Assembly (NCBI GenBank): GCA_947053345.1
Contig: CAMRSM010000020.1
Coordinates: forward strand, 1 to 64,000
Direction of reading: 5' to 3'
From: an uncultured Lachnospiraceae bacterium
Lineage (GTDB): Bacteria; Bacillota; Clostridia; Lachnospirales; Lachnospiraceae
Length of the DNA stretch: 64,000 bases
Every line of letters begins with the position of its first letter. Within the stretch, counting starts at the first letter, position 1. Under the pieces are notes generated by a model. That model worked only from the letters and a program-made list of their open reading frames with translations. It was not told the origin of the DNA and made no database searches. The translations under genes and the position numbers were made by a program. Shown piece after piece: positions 8,898 through 17,696 of this stretch.

Positions 8898-10667
8898 CTA
8901 CCGCTCCCGCGTGATTGCCCCGTCCCCGACCCGGTACACCATGTCACACTCCGCGATCGTTGCCAGCCGGTGCGCAATGATCACCAGGGTCTTCCTCCCA
9001 TGCAAACGGTTGATGGATTCCATGATCGCAGATTCGGTCTCCGTATCAAGCGCCGAAGTCGCCTCATCAAAAAATAACAGTTCCGGGTTTGGGTACAGCG
9101 CACGCGCGATCCCGATCCGCTGGCGCTGCCCGCCGGAAAGCCGGATCCCCCGTTCGCCGATGGCCGTATCAAGCCCCTGTGGCAGCCCTCTCACAAAATC
9201 CGAAAGCTGCGCTTCCTCAAGCGCCTTCCAGACCCGGTCTTCCTCAACAGCTTCAGGTGCAACCCCGAACGCCACATTTGCACGGATCGTATCGTCCAGC
9301 ATAAAAATCATCTGCGGGATATAACCAATGTGCGACAGCCATTCTGCATAATGCTCCTTGACCGGCACACCGTCGGCCAGTACCTCCCCCGCCTGCGGCT
9401 GCAAAAGCCCAAGCATGATATCCACTGCCGTTGTTTTCCCCGCACCGGATGCACCGACGATCCCGATAGATTTCCCGATTGGGATAAGCATATCCGCATC
9501 CTGCAAAACAGGGACAGCTTCATTCGGATAATGATAACTAATATGGCGTAATTCCACATTTTTCGTTAATGATAAACTTGATGCAGATCCACTCGTTTTG
9601 TATTCCGCCCTGTTTTCACACGGAACACCTCCGGACGATTTTATATCTGGTTTTGTATCCAACTGCAGGCTTTCCAGCAGGTTATCCAGCGATGGCCCCA
9701 AATAGGCGGCCTGGTTCAACGCACCCGAGATCCGGTTGGCACTCGGCATCAGTTTCATTGCCGCCATCCCGAACGCTGCAATGGTCGGAACCAAACCGGA
9801 AATCTCCACCTCCATCAAAACCGCGACCAGCAATGCAGCCAGCATCGAAACGACACTTGCGGCCTCGATCAAGAGCCTCGGAGCATTCTGCAGCAAATTA
9901 TTCCACCGCTCCGCCCTCGCCAAACGTTTTCCATGTACACTGAAATTCGCAAGGAAAAATCCCTTTTTATCCCCCACCGTTACTTCCTTGATCCCATTTA
10001 CCATCTGGAATAGCCATTTATTTGTCTGCGCGATGCTCTCCTGCAAAATCACCCCCTGCTTATTAAGGTGCGGCTTGGCAACCCTTGCAGTCAAAACCAT
10101 CACAAAAAACAGGACAGCCCCAACCAGCAGTGTCATCAACGGATTGATCACAAATACCGTGACCACCAAAAACAAGGACACCACCAGCTCCGTACCAAAA
10201 TTCAGCAGGCCGGAAAGCAGGTGAAATGCATTTGCCACGTCACTTTGCACAACCCGCACGACCTCCCCCGAGCTTGCATTCAAATAATACTCATACCCCC
10301 GGTTCAGGTACATATCCATCAGCCGCTGCTGCATCCGGAAACGGTTATTATAGACAAAGCGGTTCTGTACATAAATCTGGAATACCAGGTACAAATCCTT
10401 GAAAATGAAAACAACGATCAATAATATAATACAGCAGATTAAAAAAAACCGGTCCGACTGGATGTGGAATGATTTGCACACTGCACCAACAAATTGGTTT
10501 GTCTTCATGATATCCCCCTGCATCACCACCGAAACCAGCGGTACGATCAGGGATACGCCGAGAATTTCAAGAAACGCACCAAACAGCATTAGAAAAAACA
10601 GGCCCACAAGCTGCCGTTTCTGTCTTGTTGAAAATAATCTTTGGAACTTCCGAAATGCTGACCACAT
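8898..10667 (-). CDS. ABC exporter, PglK-like lipid-linked oligosaccharide flippase candidate
   Basis: A 589-residue half-transporter with an N-terminal six-helix membrane domain (about residues 20-320) and a C-terminal ATPase. The ATPase shows Walker A GASGAGKTT, signature LSGGQRQRIGIARAL, Walker B LLFFDEATSALD and the switch histidine in LVIIAHR. The membrane domain opening (LFFLMLFGAFLEILGVSLIVPLVS) resembles the PglK/McjD-type exporter group. It is the last gene of the polysaccharide operon, and no Wzx-type flippase is visible in the window, so it probably moves the undecaprenyl-linked repeat unit across the membrane (inference). The chosen start follows AAGGAG; a start nine codons longer is possible. 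Confidence 0.85.
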   Translation of the reverse strand: MWSAFRKFQRLFSTRQKRQLVGLFFLMLFGAFLEILGVSLIVPLVSVVMQGDIMKTNQFVGAVCKSFHIQSDRFFLICCIILLIVVFIFKDLYLVFQIYVQNRFVYNNRFRMQQRLMDMYLNRGYEYYLNASSGEVVRVVQSDVANAFHLLSGLLNFGTELVVSLFLVVTVFVINPLMTLLVGAVLFFVMVLTARVAKPHLNKQGVILQESIAQTNKWLFQMVNGIKEVTVGDKKGFFLANFSVHGKRLARAERWNNLLQNAPRLLIEAASVVSMLAALLVAVLMEVEISGLVPTIAAFGMAAMKLMPSANRISGALNQAAYLGPSLDNLLESLQLDTKPDIKSSGGVPCENRAEYKTSGSASSLSLTKNVELRHISYHYPNEAVPVLQDADMLIPIGKSIGIVGASGAGKTTAVDIMLGLLQPQAGEVLADGVPVKEHYAEWLSHIGYIPQMIFMLDDTIRANVAFGVAPEAVEEDRVWKALEEAQLSDFVRGLPQGLDTAIGERGIRLSGGQRQRIGIARALYPNPELLFFDEATSALDTETESAIMESINRLHGRKTLVIIAHRLATIAECDMVYRVGDGAITRER

Positions 10668-10699
10668 ACCAATATCCACTCCTTCATAACCCAAGAATC

Positions 10700-12067
10700 T
10701 CAGTCTTTTGCCCCCTCAATCTGCACCTCCAGCAACACGGTATCCTCCACCGCCGCCAGGCTGTGCGGGACTTTGCACTCGATCGTGAAGGTATCACCCG
10801 CCAATGCATCGTGTTTCCTGCCTTTGATGGAGATGACCGCCCTGCCGCTAAGGATTGTCCATACCTCAAGATGCCGTTCATGTTTTGTTTCCACAATCTT
10901 TTTTCCCGCCTGAATTAATTTTTTCTTTGTTACCGTACGGTTTCCCGCCGCATCCAAAGATAAATTCAGCACGGTATATTCCCCCCACGAACGCTCCTCG
11001 TACATCGGGCGCAGGTCACGGTCCTCCACGTATTTTTTGATATACGAGCTCTGCACCTTGTCCGCCACCAGGATCCCGTCCGGGCTCGCCGCCACGACCA
11101 TGTCCTTCGCGCCCATCACGACCACGGGGATCCCAAGCTCGTTGATCACATGCGTGTTCACACAGTCCCCCGACACCGCCACATCCCCGATCGGCTTCTC
11201 CTCCATCACCTCGGTCAGCGTGTTCCACGTCCCAAGATCCTTCCACTCGCCGTCATAGGGGACAACCGCCACGGACCTTGCCTTTTCCACCACGGCATAA
11301 TCAAAGCTCGTCCGCTCGAACGCTTCATACTGGCGCTCCACGTCCGCATAACAATCACAGGCCACGGCAGCCCGCACAATGTCCATCAGGTAGGACAGCT
11401 TAAACGCGAACACTCCGCAGTTCCAGAGCCCGCCACGCCCGATCAGCTCCTGCGCCGTGCGGGCATCCGGCTTTTCCTTAAACTTTGCCACAGGCAGGAT
11501 CCTACCCCCTGCCGCATCCGGGCAGCCGCCGCGGCGGACATCGCTTTCCGCCGTGACATCCCCAGGCCCAACACCCTCTTTTTCCGGGATGATATACCCG
11601 TACTTCTCCGACGGATACGTTGGCTTCACACCCATCAAAACGATATCCGCAGCCCCGTCCTGCACCGCCGCATCCATACACTTTAACATCCGAAAATACC
11701 CGTCCCCCACATACGGGTCGACCGGGAGCACGATAACCGTCTCATCCGCGGCACAGCCCTTCCCAAAATACAGGTAGGCCGCCGACAGCGCGATTGCCGG
11801 GAACGTATCCCTGCGCCCCGGCTCCACTACCACGGAAACCCTTTCCCCAAGCTGCCCCCTTATGGCTTCCACCTGCGTGGCACCCGTCGCAACCGTGACA
11901 TCCGCATAAAGTCCTGCCGCCCCAAGCTGGCGGAATACCCTCTGCAGCATGGACTCCGGCTCCCCGTCCCCGTTTTTGACGACCTTTAAAAACTGCTTCG
12001 AACGGATATCGTTTGACAGCGGCCAGAGGCGTTTCCCGGAGCCGCCGGATAATAATACGATTTTCAA
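10700..12067 (-). CDS. manC: Mannose-1-phosphate guanylyltransferase / mannose-6-phosphate isomerase
   Basis: The 455-residue enzyme has the type II ManC/XanB layout. The N-terminal guanylyltransferase carries LLSGGSGKRLWPLS (nucleotide-binding signature), KFKEKPD and LWNCGVFAF. A C-terminal cupin carries ETKHERHLEVWTILSG and KVPHSL. It makes GDP-mannose from mannose-1-phosphate and supplies the neighbouring Gmd. The spacing to fcl/colC upstream is about 105 bases, without a visible terminator. Confidence 0.93.
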   Translation of the reverse strand: MKIVLLSGGSGKRLWPLSNDIRSKQFLKVVKNGDGEPESMLQRVFRQLGAAGLYADVTVATGATQVEAIRGQLGERVSVVVEPGRRDTFPAIALSAAYLYFGKGCAADETVIVLPVDPYVGDGYFRMLKCMDAAVQDGAADIVLMGVKPTYPSEKYGYIIPEKEGVGPGDVTAESDVRRGGCPDAAGGRILPVAKFKEKPDARTAQELIGRGGLWNCGVFAFKLSYLMDIVRAAVACDCYADVERQYEAFERTSFDYAVVEKARSVAVVPYDGEWKDLGTWNTLTEVMEEKPIGDVAVSGDCVNTHVINELGIPVVVMGAKDMVVAASPDGILVADKVQSSYIKKYVEDRDLRPMYEERSWGEYTVLNLSLDAAGNRTVTKKKLIQAGKKIVETKHERHLEVWTILSGRAVISIKGRKHDALAGDTFTIECKVPHSLAAVEDTVLLEVQIEGAKD

Positions 12068-12172
12068 GCTTACCTTCCTTCCAAAATATATCCACCAAGT
12101 TTTAATACCATATAAAATACTGCCATGCCACCGCTTCCTTTTCCGCCGGCACTGCAGGCCATAAACTAAGTT

Positions 12173-13108
12173 TCATACCCGCACGCAGTTTGCCACATAC
12201 CATTCATAGGTCATTCGCAGACCTTCCTCCAGGGAATAGCGTGGTGTCCACCCCAATGCCTTTAATTTACTGGTATCCAAAACCTTCCGCTGCATCCCTT
12301 CCGGCCTGTCCGGGTCGGTAATTATCTCCCCTTCATAACCTACGGTTCTTCGGATGGCCTCTGCGATCTCCATGACCGTGTAGTCTTTCCCATACCCGAT
12401 GTTTACAAATCCGTCCCCGGAATACTTTTCCATCAGGTACACGCAGGCATCCGCCATCTCATCCGCAAAAAGCAGCTCCCGGTACGACCGCCCGCTTCCC
12501 CAGATGGCCACACTCCCCCGTCCTGACACCTTCGCCTCGTGGAACCGGCGGATCAGCCCCGGCACGATATGGGACTTTTCCGGGTCAAAATTATCATAGT
12601 ACCCGTATAAATTACACGGCATGACACTGATAAAGTCCGCACCGTATTGCTTCCTATAATATTCACACAGCTTCAGGCCTGTAATCTTCGCCACCGCATA
12701 CCCCTCGTTTGTCGGCTCCAGAAGCCCGGTCATCAAATATTCTTCCTTTAACGGCTGTGGTGCATCTTTCGGGTAAATGCAGGAAGAGCCGAGGAACATC
12801 AGCTTCTTCACCCCATATTTGTAGGCACTGCTGATCACGTTGCACTGTATCTGCAAATTTTCCAGCAAAAACTCCACCGGTGCTGCTATATTTGCGGCAA
12901 TCCCGCCGACCCTTGCCGCCGCCAGGAAAACATAGTCCGGACGCTCCCCTGCAAAAAAAGCTTCCACCGCCCTCTGGTCGGTCAGGTCCAGCTCCTTATG
13001 GCTTTTCAGCACGAAATTATGAAAACCGTGCCCCAGCAATTTCCTGTGGATCGCAGACCCCACCATCCCTTTATGCCCGGCAATATATATTTTGTCCTCA
13101 CGTTCCAT
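12173..13108 (-). CDS. GDP-L-fucose synthase / GDP-L-colitose synthase family epimerase-reductase
   Basis: This 311-residue SDR has the GxxGxxG-type NADP site (IAGHKGMVGSAI), the Fcl-type AARVGGI motif, the catalytic SSCIYP and YAVAK (YxxxK) residues, and CNLYGYYDNF, all typical of GDP-fucose synthase. ColC, which makes GDP-L-colitose by 5-epimerisation and 4-reduction, belongs to the same family and cannot be separated by motifs. Because colD lies immediately upstream, colitose formation is the more likely role, but GDP-fucose production from the same Gmd product is also possible. The start at MEREDK follows GGGGGAG. Confidence 0.88.
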   Translation of the reverse strand: MEREDKIYIAGHKGMVGSAIHRKLLGHGFHNFVLKSHKELDLTDQRAVEAFFAGERPDYVFLAAARVGGIAANIAAPVEFLLENLQIQCNVISSAYKYGVKKLMFLGSSCIYPKDAPQPLKEEYLMTGLLEPTNEGYAVAKITGLKLCEYYRKQYGADFISVMPCNLYGYYDNFDPEKSHIVPGLIRRFHEAKVSGRGSVAIWGSGRSYRELLFADEMADACVYLMEKYSGDGFVNIGYGKDYTVMEIAEAIRRTVGYEGEIITDPDRPEGMQRKVLDTSKLKALGWTPRYSLEEGLRMTYEWYVANCVRV

Positions 13109-13157
13109 CCGGCTCCCCCTTCCTAGGCCACAGCCACCCCATGCCAAAAACCTGCCG

Positions 13158-14327
13158 TCAGATCCCCTTTAAAATCGCATCCAGGCAGCCGACAAAATAA
13201 TCGATCCCGTCAAAATCCTGCCTGCTGTGATTCCCGACAAAAAATCCATTCTCATGGATGAAATCCGCATCATCCAGGACTCCAAAGACCGAATGATCCA
13301 TATACCGGATCACCTTGTTCCGCGTAAAATTCCCCGCGACAACCGGACGTACTTCCACGCCCGCACCGGCAAGCCCCTTCACAACCGCATCCCGTTTCCC
13401 TGCATATTTCCCATCCAGTACAATGGAAAAGCCGAACCATGAACTTTCCCCGGTTTCTGTCTGAGTGTACACATCCCCTACCCCGCTGAGTCTTCCAAGG
13501 AAATACTGCGCATTCTTCCTGCGCATGGCGATGATCCCATCCATCTTTTTCAGCTGCTCCGACCCTGTCGCACCCTCCATCTCAAGCGGGCGCAGGTTAA
13601 ACCCCGGAACGATAAAATTATAGCTCTCGTAAAAGGCATCCCCGCTCTTGTGCAGGATGCGGCTGTCGCCCGGCAGCTCCCTCGTCCAGCCATGCGCGCG
13701 GATGGAAAGCATGTAATGGTACAGCTCCTCATCCCCCGTCACCACCATGCCCCCCTCCATCGTGCAAAGATGGTGTGAATAGAACGTGGAATATGTCCCG
13801 AACAGCCCGATGGTGCCACATGCTTTCCCATGATACACCGCCCCGAGGGATTCACAGTTGTCTTCTGCCAAAATAATGTTATGGCGTTCACAGATACCCG
13901 ACAGTTTATCAAAATCATTCGGGTTGCCAAGCAGATTCACGGCAAAAAGCATCCTTGTTTTTGGCGTGACCGCCCTCTCCGCCTCCCCGGCATCGATATT
14001 TAATGTATGCCTGTCAATGTCGACGAAACGCAGCTTAAGCCCCATCTGGTACAACGGGAAATAAGTCGTGCTCCACGAAACCGCCGGTACTAAGACCTCA
14101 TCCCCCTTCTGCAGCCTGCCGGAATAAACAAGTGCCGCCACGGCCAGCAGGTTTGCCGCCGAGCCGGAGCTTGCCATGATGGCATAGCTTACACCGAACT
14201 TTTCCGCAAACGCCCGCTCATATTGCTTTACTTCATTACCCATAGAAAAATGGTTGGATGCAATGACACGCTGTATCGCCCCCAACTCCTTTTCATCCCA
14301 AGTATCGTCACATAATCTATATTGCAT
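13158..14327 (-). CDS. colD: GDP-4-keto-6-deoxymannose 3-dehydratase (ColD-like)
   Basis: This 389-residue protein is of the DegT/AHBA aminotransferase fold, but the PLP-anchoring lysine is replaced by histidine: STFYSHHLCTMEGGMV places His186 where E. coli ColD has His188. Other PLP contacts remain (ASSGSAANLLA, AEDNCESLG). It lacks the CxC-x7-C iron-sulphur ligands of the CDP-sugar E1 enzymes, which argues for the GDP-sugar dehydratase. ColD removes the 3-hydroxyl of GDP-4-keto-6-deoxymannose using PLP and glutamate. Its place between gmd and fcl/colC, beside manC, completes a GDP-colitose route. Confidence 0.88.
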   Translation of the reverse strand: MQYRLCDDTWDEKELGAIQRVIASNHFSMGNEVKQYERAFAEKFGVSYAIMASSGSAANLLAVAALVYSGRLQKGDEVLVPAVSWSTTYFPLYQMGLKLRFVDIDRHTLNIDAGEAERAVTPKTRMLFAVNLLGNPNDFDKLSGICERHNIILAEDNCESLGAVYHGKACGTIGLFGTYSTFYSHHLCTMEGGMVVTGDEELYHYMLSIRAHGWTRELPGDSRILHKSGDAFYESYNFIVPGFNLRPLEMEGATGSEQLKKMDGIIAMRRKNAQYFLGRLSGVGDVYTQTETGESSWFGFSIVLDGKYAGKRDAVVKGLAGAGVEVRPVVAGNFTRNKVIRYMDHSVFGVLDDADFIHENGFFVGNHSRQDFDGIDYFVGCLDAILKGI

Positions 14328-14390
14328 TTTTATTCCCCCATGCTATCCTGCTGCCCTGAAACATCCTGTATCCGCAGCAGCCCCCGCACC

Positions 14391-15422
14391 TCATTTACCG
14401 TCCCTTACCTTCTTTATGTCATGCTCCGTCATACGCCGCACCAACTCCCCAAAGGTAGTTTTCCTTGGGTTCCATCCCAGCTCCTCCCGCGCCTTTGCCG
14501 GGTCGCCAAGCAGTGTCACAACATCCGTCGGGCGGAAAAACTCCGGCGAGACCTCGACCAGTACCCGTCCCGTAGCCTGGTCCATCCCCTTTTCCTCCAC
14601 ACCGTCCCCCTGCCACCCCAGCTCAATCCCTGCATGATGGAACGCCAAAGTGCAGAACTCCCGCACCGAATGCTGTTCCCCGGTCGCAATGACAAAATCT
14701 TTTGGGCTGTCATGCTGGAGCATCAGCCACATACATTCCACATAATCTTTTGCATAACCCCAATCCCGCAGCGCATCAAGATTTCCAAGATATAATTTGT
14801 CCTGCTTTCCTGCCGCGATCCCCGCCGCGGCAAGTGTGATTTTCCTTGTGACAAAGGTCTCGCCCCTGCGCTCGGACTCATGGTTGAACAAAATCCCGTT
14901 CACCGCGAACATCCCGTAGGCCTCCCGGTAATTTTTCACAATCCAGTACGCATACTGCTTTGCCGCCGCATAGGGGGAATACGGGTAAAACGGTGTTGTC
15001 TCCCGCTGCGGGGTTTCCTGCACCTTCCCGAACAGCTCCGAGGTCGATGCCTGATAAAAGCGGCAGGTTTTTGTAAGCCCCGCCATCCGCACGGCCTCAA
15101 GCATGCGGAGCGTCCCCACGGCATCCGCGTCCGCCGTGTACTCCGGCACCTCGAAGGAAACCTTGACATGGCTCTGCGCGGCAAGGTTGTAGATCTCGTC
15201 CGGTTTCACCTTTGTAACGATCCGGATAAGGCTGACGGCATCCGTCATATCGCCATAGTGGAGATGGAAATGCGGGTTCCCGGTAAGATGCTCGATCCGC
15301 TCATGCTTCTCCACGGAGGAACGGCGGACAATACCGTGAACCTCGTAGTTTTTTTCCAATAAAAAATCGGACAGGAACGAACCGTCCTGTCCGGTGATGC
15401 CGGTGATCAGTGCTGTTTTCAT
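14391..15422 (-). CDS. gmd: GDP-mannose 4,6-dehydratase
   Basis: A 343-residue extended SDR with the NADP motif [15 protein letters not shown], the Gmd-specific [12 protein letters not shown], the catalytic ASTSELFG Thr/Glu pair and YAAAK, and the conserved [16 protein letters not shown]. It converts GDP-mannose to GDP-4-keto-6-deoxymannose, the branch point for GDP-fucose and GDP-colitose. It precedes colD by 63 bases on the same transcript. Confidence 0.95.
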   Translation of the reverse strand: MKTALITGITGQDGSFLSDFLLEKNYEVHGIVRRSSVEKHERIEHLTGNPHFHLHYGDMTDAVSLIRIVTKVKPDEIYNLAAQSHVKVSFEVPEYTADADAVGTLRMLEAVRMAGLTKTCRFYQASTSELFGKVQETPQRETTPFYPYSPYAAAKQYAYWIVKNYREAYGMFAVNGILFNHESERRGETFVTRKITLAAAGIAAGKQDKLYLGNLDALRDWGYAKDYVECMWLMLQHDSPKDFVIATGEQHSVREFCTLAFHHAGIELGWQGDGVEEKGMDQATGRVLVEVSPEFFRPTDVVTLLGDPAKAREELGWNPRKTTFGELVRRMTEHDIKKVRDGK

Positions 15423-15534
15423 AATTGCTTTTCCCTCATAATCCTATTTATTTCCTTTGCCAAAAAACATGGTTCCTTCTTACAGCATCCCCACAAGCCC
15501 AATTACCGGGGGAACATCGGTTGGCGGGTTCTTC

Positions 15535-16515
15535 CTAACGATAATGGCCCAGATTAAAAATGTAAGTATAATCAAAATCCTGCGGGAAACACATCATTGC
15601 CATGCTTCCGCTCGTCATCGAAGTTACCAGACCCTGACACCGGTTCAGCAGGAACATGGAAACCACATATTCCTCCACATGCCTGCGCATCGCATCCGCG
15701 GTTACTGCTTTATAATGAAGCATTGCATCATGCCCTGCCCGCAATTCTTCCAGGGTCACCCCAAGGATTTCCCTTTCATACAGGATAAGCCTGCCGGAAC
15801 CAAAATGTTTCCGGAAAGCTTCGATGTAATGATTATCATCCACAGTAAGGTAGATCGAATCGAACCTCCCCCCTTCCATCGCCGCTCCCACCTGCCCGAG
15901 TGTCGGCTGGACAGGATGGTTCTTAGGTTTTTGCAGCACATATGCCCCTGCGCGGAGCGATACCCCCAAAACCCGTCCTTTCCCTGACAGCAGTTTCTGT
16001 TCCGCCTCATCAATACGCCCTGCAAGCCTCGGTTTTAAACAAATATTCCTTGCACATACCGCTTTCCAGTGATCAAGCTCCCCACCCTGATTGGTAAAAA
16101 TTTCATAACGTATATCCGGAAAGTCCGGTATTTTGCAGGCATCTGATAAGACGCAGCTTTCCTTCTTTAATATGTTGTTTAGCCCCCGACTGTCATTTCG
16201 GGGCTGTTCAAAAAAGTATTCCCAAAGGTTCACCTTTCCGATCTCGCCATCCAGCAGATATGGATTCGGATAATTGCACATGTCAATTACCGGTTTTAGC
16301 CCCCTTCTCTCCGCCTCCGCTATCCCGCCCAGATTTGTTACGAAATAACTGAAAAAGCCGGCAGTTCTTGTGGATCTCCGGATCACATAATATTCCGGTT
16401 TCTTTCCCCCGTGGCGGATCACGCGCTCCCGCCATTGCCATTGTCGGATCTTATTATAACATTTCCGGAGTTTCAATACATCCGCCTTTTTTACGATCTC
16501 TTTCAACACTGTCAT
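15535..16515 (-). CDS. Putative GT-B glycosyltransferase, NodZ/O-fucosyltransferase-like
   Basis: The 326-residue protein has no confident family name. Residues about 215-300 carry LGVSLRAGAY (like the Arg-Arg-Gly donor-binding loop of GT11/GT23/GT65 fucosyltransferases), SIYLTVDDNHY and, near the end, LVTSMTSGSMAMMCF, which resembles the conserved Ser-rich donor loop of that superfamily. These enzymes use GDP-linked deoxyhexoses. Next to gmd-colD-fcl/colC it may transfer colitose or fucose (inference). The start at MTVLKE follows GGAGGAAGGG; a 62-codon longer frame overlaps the previous gene and reads as noise. Confidence 0.6.
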   Translation of the reverse strand: MTVLKEIVKKADVLKLRKCYNKIRQWQWRERVIRHGGKKPEYYVIRRSTRTAGFFSYFVTNLGGIAEAERRGLKPVIDMCNYPNPYLLDGEIGKVNLWEYFFEQPRNDSRGLNNILKKESCVLSDACKIPDFPDIRYEIFTNQGGELDHWKAVCARNICLKPRLAGRIDEAEQKLLSGKGRVLGVSLRAGAYVLQKPKNHPVQPTLGQVGAAMEGGRFDSIYLTVDDNHYIEAFRKHFGSGRLILYEREILGVTLEELRAGHDAMLHYKAVTADAMRRHVEEYVVSMFLLNRCQGLVTSMTSGSMAMMCFPQDFDYTYIFNLGHYR

Positions 16516-16589
16516 GATCCCTTCCTCCAAAATATTCCGGCTTTTTCTGCAAAGTTCATCACGTCCGGAATATAGCTTATGTTCGCCCC

Positions 16590-17696
16590 CTATATTTCCG
16601 GGATTCCCCCGCTTTCGTTTCCGATGGCATCCGCCCGCTTTATGATTTCCATAACCTGGCCGACATCCGTTACCGGAACATCGAGCGCTTCCTTCCAGCA
16701 TGCCCTGCTGACTGCCATCCCTGCAATGATCTCCAGATTTTTTTCATTTACATCAATCCCCAACTCCTTGAGTGTTTTCGGAAGACCGATGTCCGCATAA
16801 TATTCCAGCAGACCATAGATGAAAGCCGCTTCCCTGCCCTCGGCAATGAATTGGCAGATCAGGCCGAATGCCACCTGTTCCCCATGCAGGGAGGATTTAT
16901 CTGTCGGCACAAGCGCGACCCCCTCACCGACAGCATGCGCTATCCCGCACCCGCAATTTTCTGACCCCAGCCCACTCATCAAGACCACCGCCTCGATCAC
17001 CCGGTCAACCGATTTATTATGGCATCCCGAGCGAATGCCGGACACCGCATCCCTCCCTGCCTCAAGCAGGGCAGCATAGCATAAATTTGCGACCGCCGCT
17101 CCTGTATATGTGGGGAAATAGTTCCCCTTGACCAAATTCTTCCGCATGTTCCTTGCATTCGCTTCAGACTCAAATTTCGTTGTGATCGCGTCCCCTATTC
17201 CTGAAACAAAAAATCTTAGCGGGGATCTGAAAATAATCTCGGAATCCACGATGATCAGCTCCGGGGATTTTTCATATTTTATCGCGTAGGAACTTCCGTC
17301 CGGATGATATAGGACAGACCTCGAGGTAGCCGGGGCATCCGTGGAGATCGCGGAAGGAAGGATCACACAGGGGATTTTCTTCCGGTCCGCGATCGCCTTT
17401 GTAAGATCGGTGATTCTCCCCCCTCCGATGCCGACAATATAATCCGCTACGCAAAAATCCGAATAATAGTCAATCTCCGACCCGTCCCCCCTGACTTTAC
17501 ATTCCGTTATATGGCAATCCCCGTTGTGCATACGGTACGATTTCTCAATCTGTGGGCATAAATCCCGGCAGGATGGTGTCACTAATATAAATGCACTTTT
17601 CCCCAGATGCTCACAATACGCATACAACTCCTTTATGATACCTGCACCCTGGATATATCTTGAGGGGGATGACCATGCAGTGGTTTTTGTATTCAT
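16590..17696 (-). CDS. GldA-like metal-dependent dehydrogenase in a sugar locus
   Basis: A 368-residue member of the iron-containing/glycerol dehydrogenase family. GIGGGRITDLTKA binds NAD, and STDAPATSRSVLY matches GldA. The metal ligands appear intact: Asp in SGIGDAITTKFE, His in GIAHAVGEG and His in SLHGEQVAFGL. It would oxidise or reduce a polyol, keto-sugar or sugar-phosphate group. Placement between a C-methyltransferase and the gmd cluster suggests a role in precursor formation, for example a glycerol- or polyol-type substituent or a branched sugar, which is inference. Its ATG lies in an ATGA overlap with one possible frame of the upstream gene. Confidence 0.75.
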   Translation of the reverse strand: MNTKTTAWSSPSRYIQGAGIIKELYAYCEHLGKSAFILVTPSCRDLCPQIEKSYRMHNGDCHITECKVRGDGSEIDYYSDFCVADYIVGIGGGRITDLTKAIADRKKIPCVILPSAISTDAPATSRSVLYHPDGSSYAIKYEKSPELIIVDSEIIFRSPLRFFVSGIGDAITTKFESEANARNMRKNLVKGNYFPTYTGAAVANLCYAALLEAGRDAVSGIRSGCHNKSVDRVIEAVVLMSGLGSENCGCGIAHAVGEGVALVPTDKSSLHGEQVAFGLICQFIAEGREAAFIYGLLEYYADIGLPKTLKELGIDVNEKNLEIIAGMAVSRACWKEALDVPVTDVGQVMEIIKRADAIGNESGGIPEI

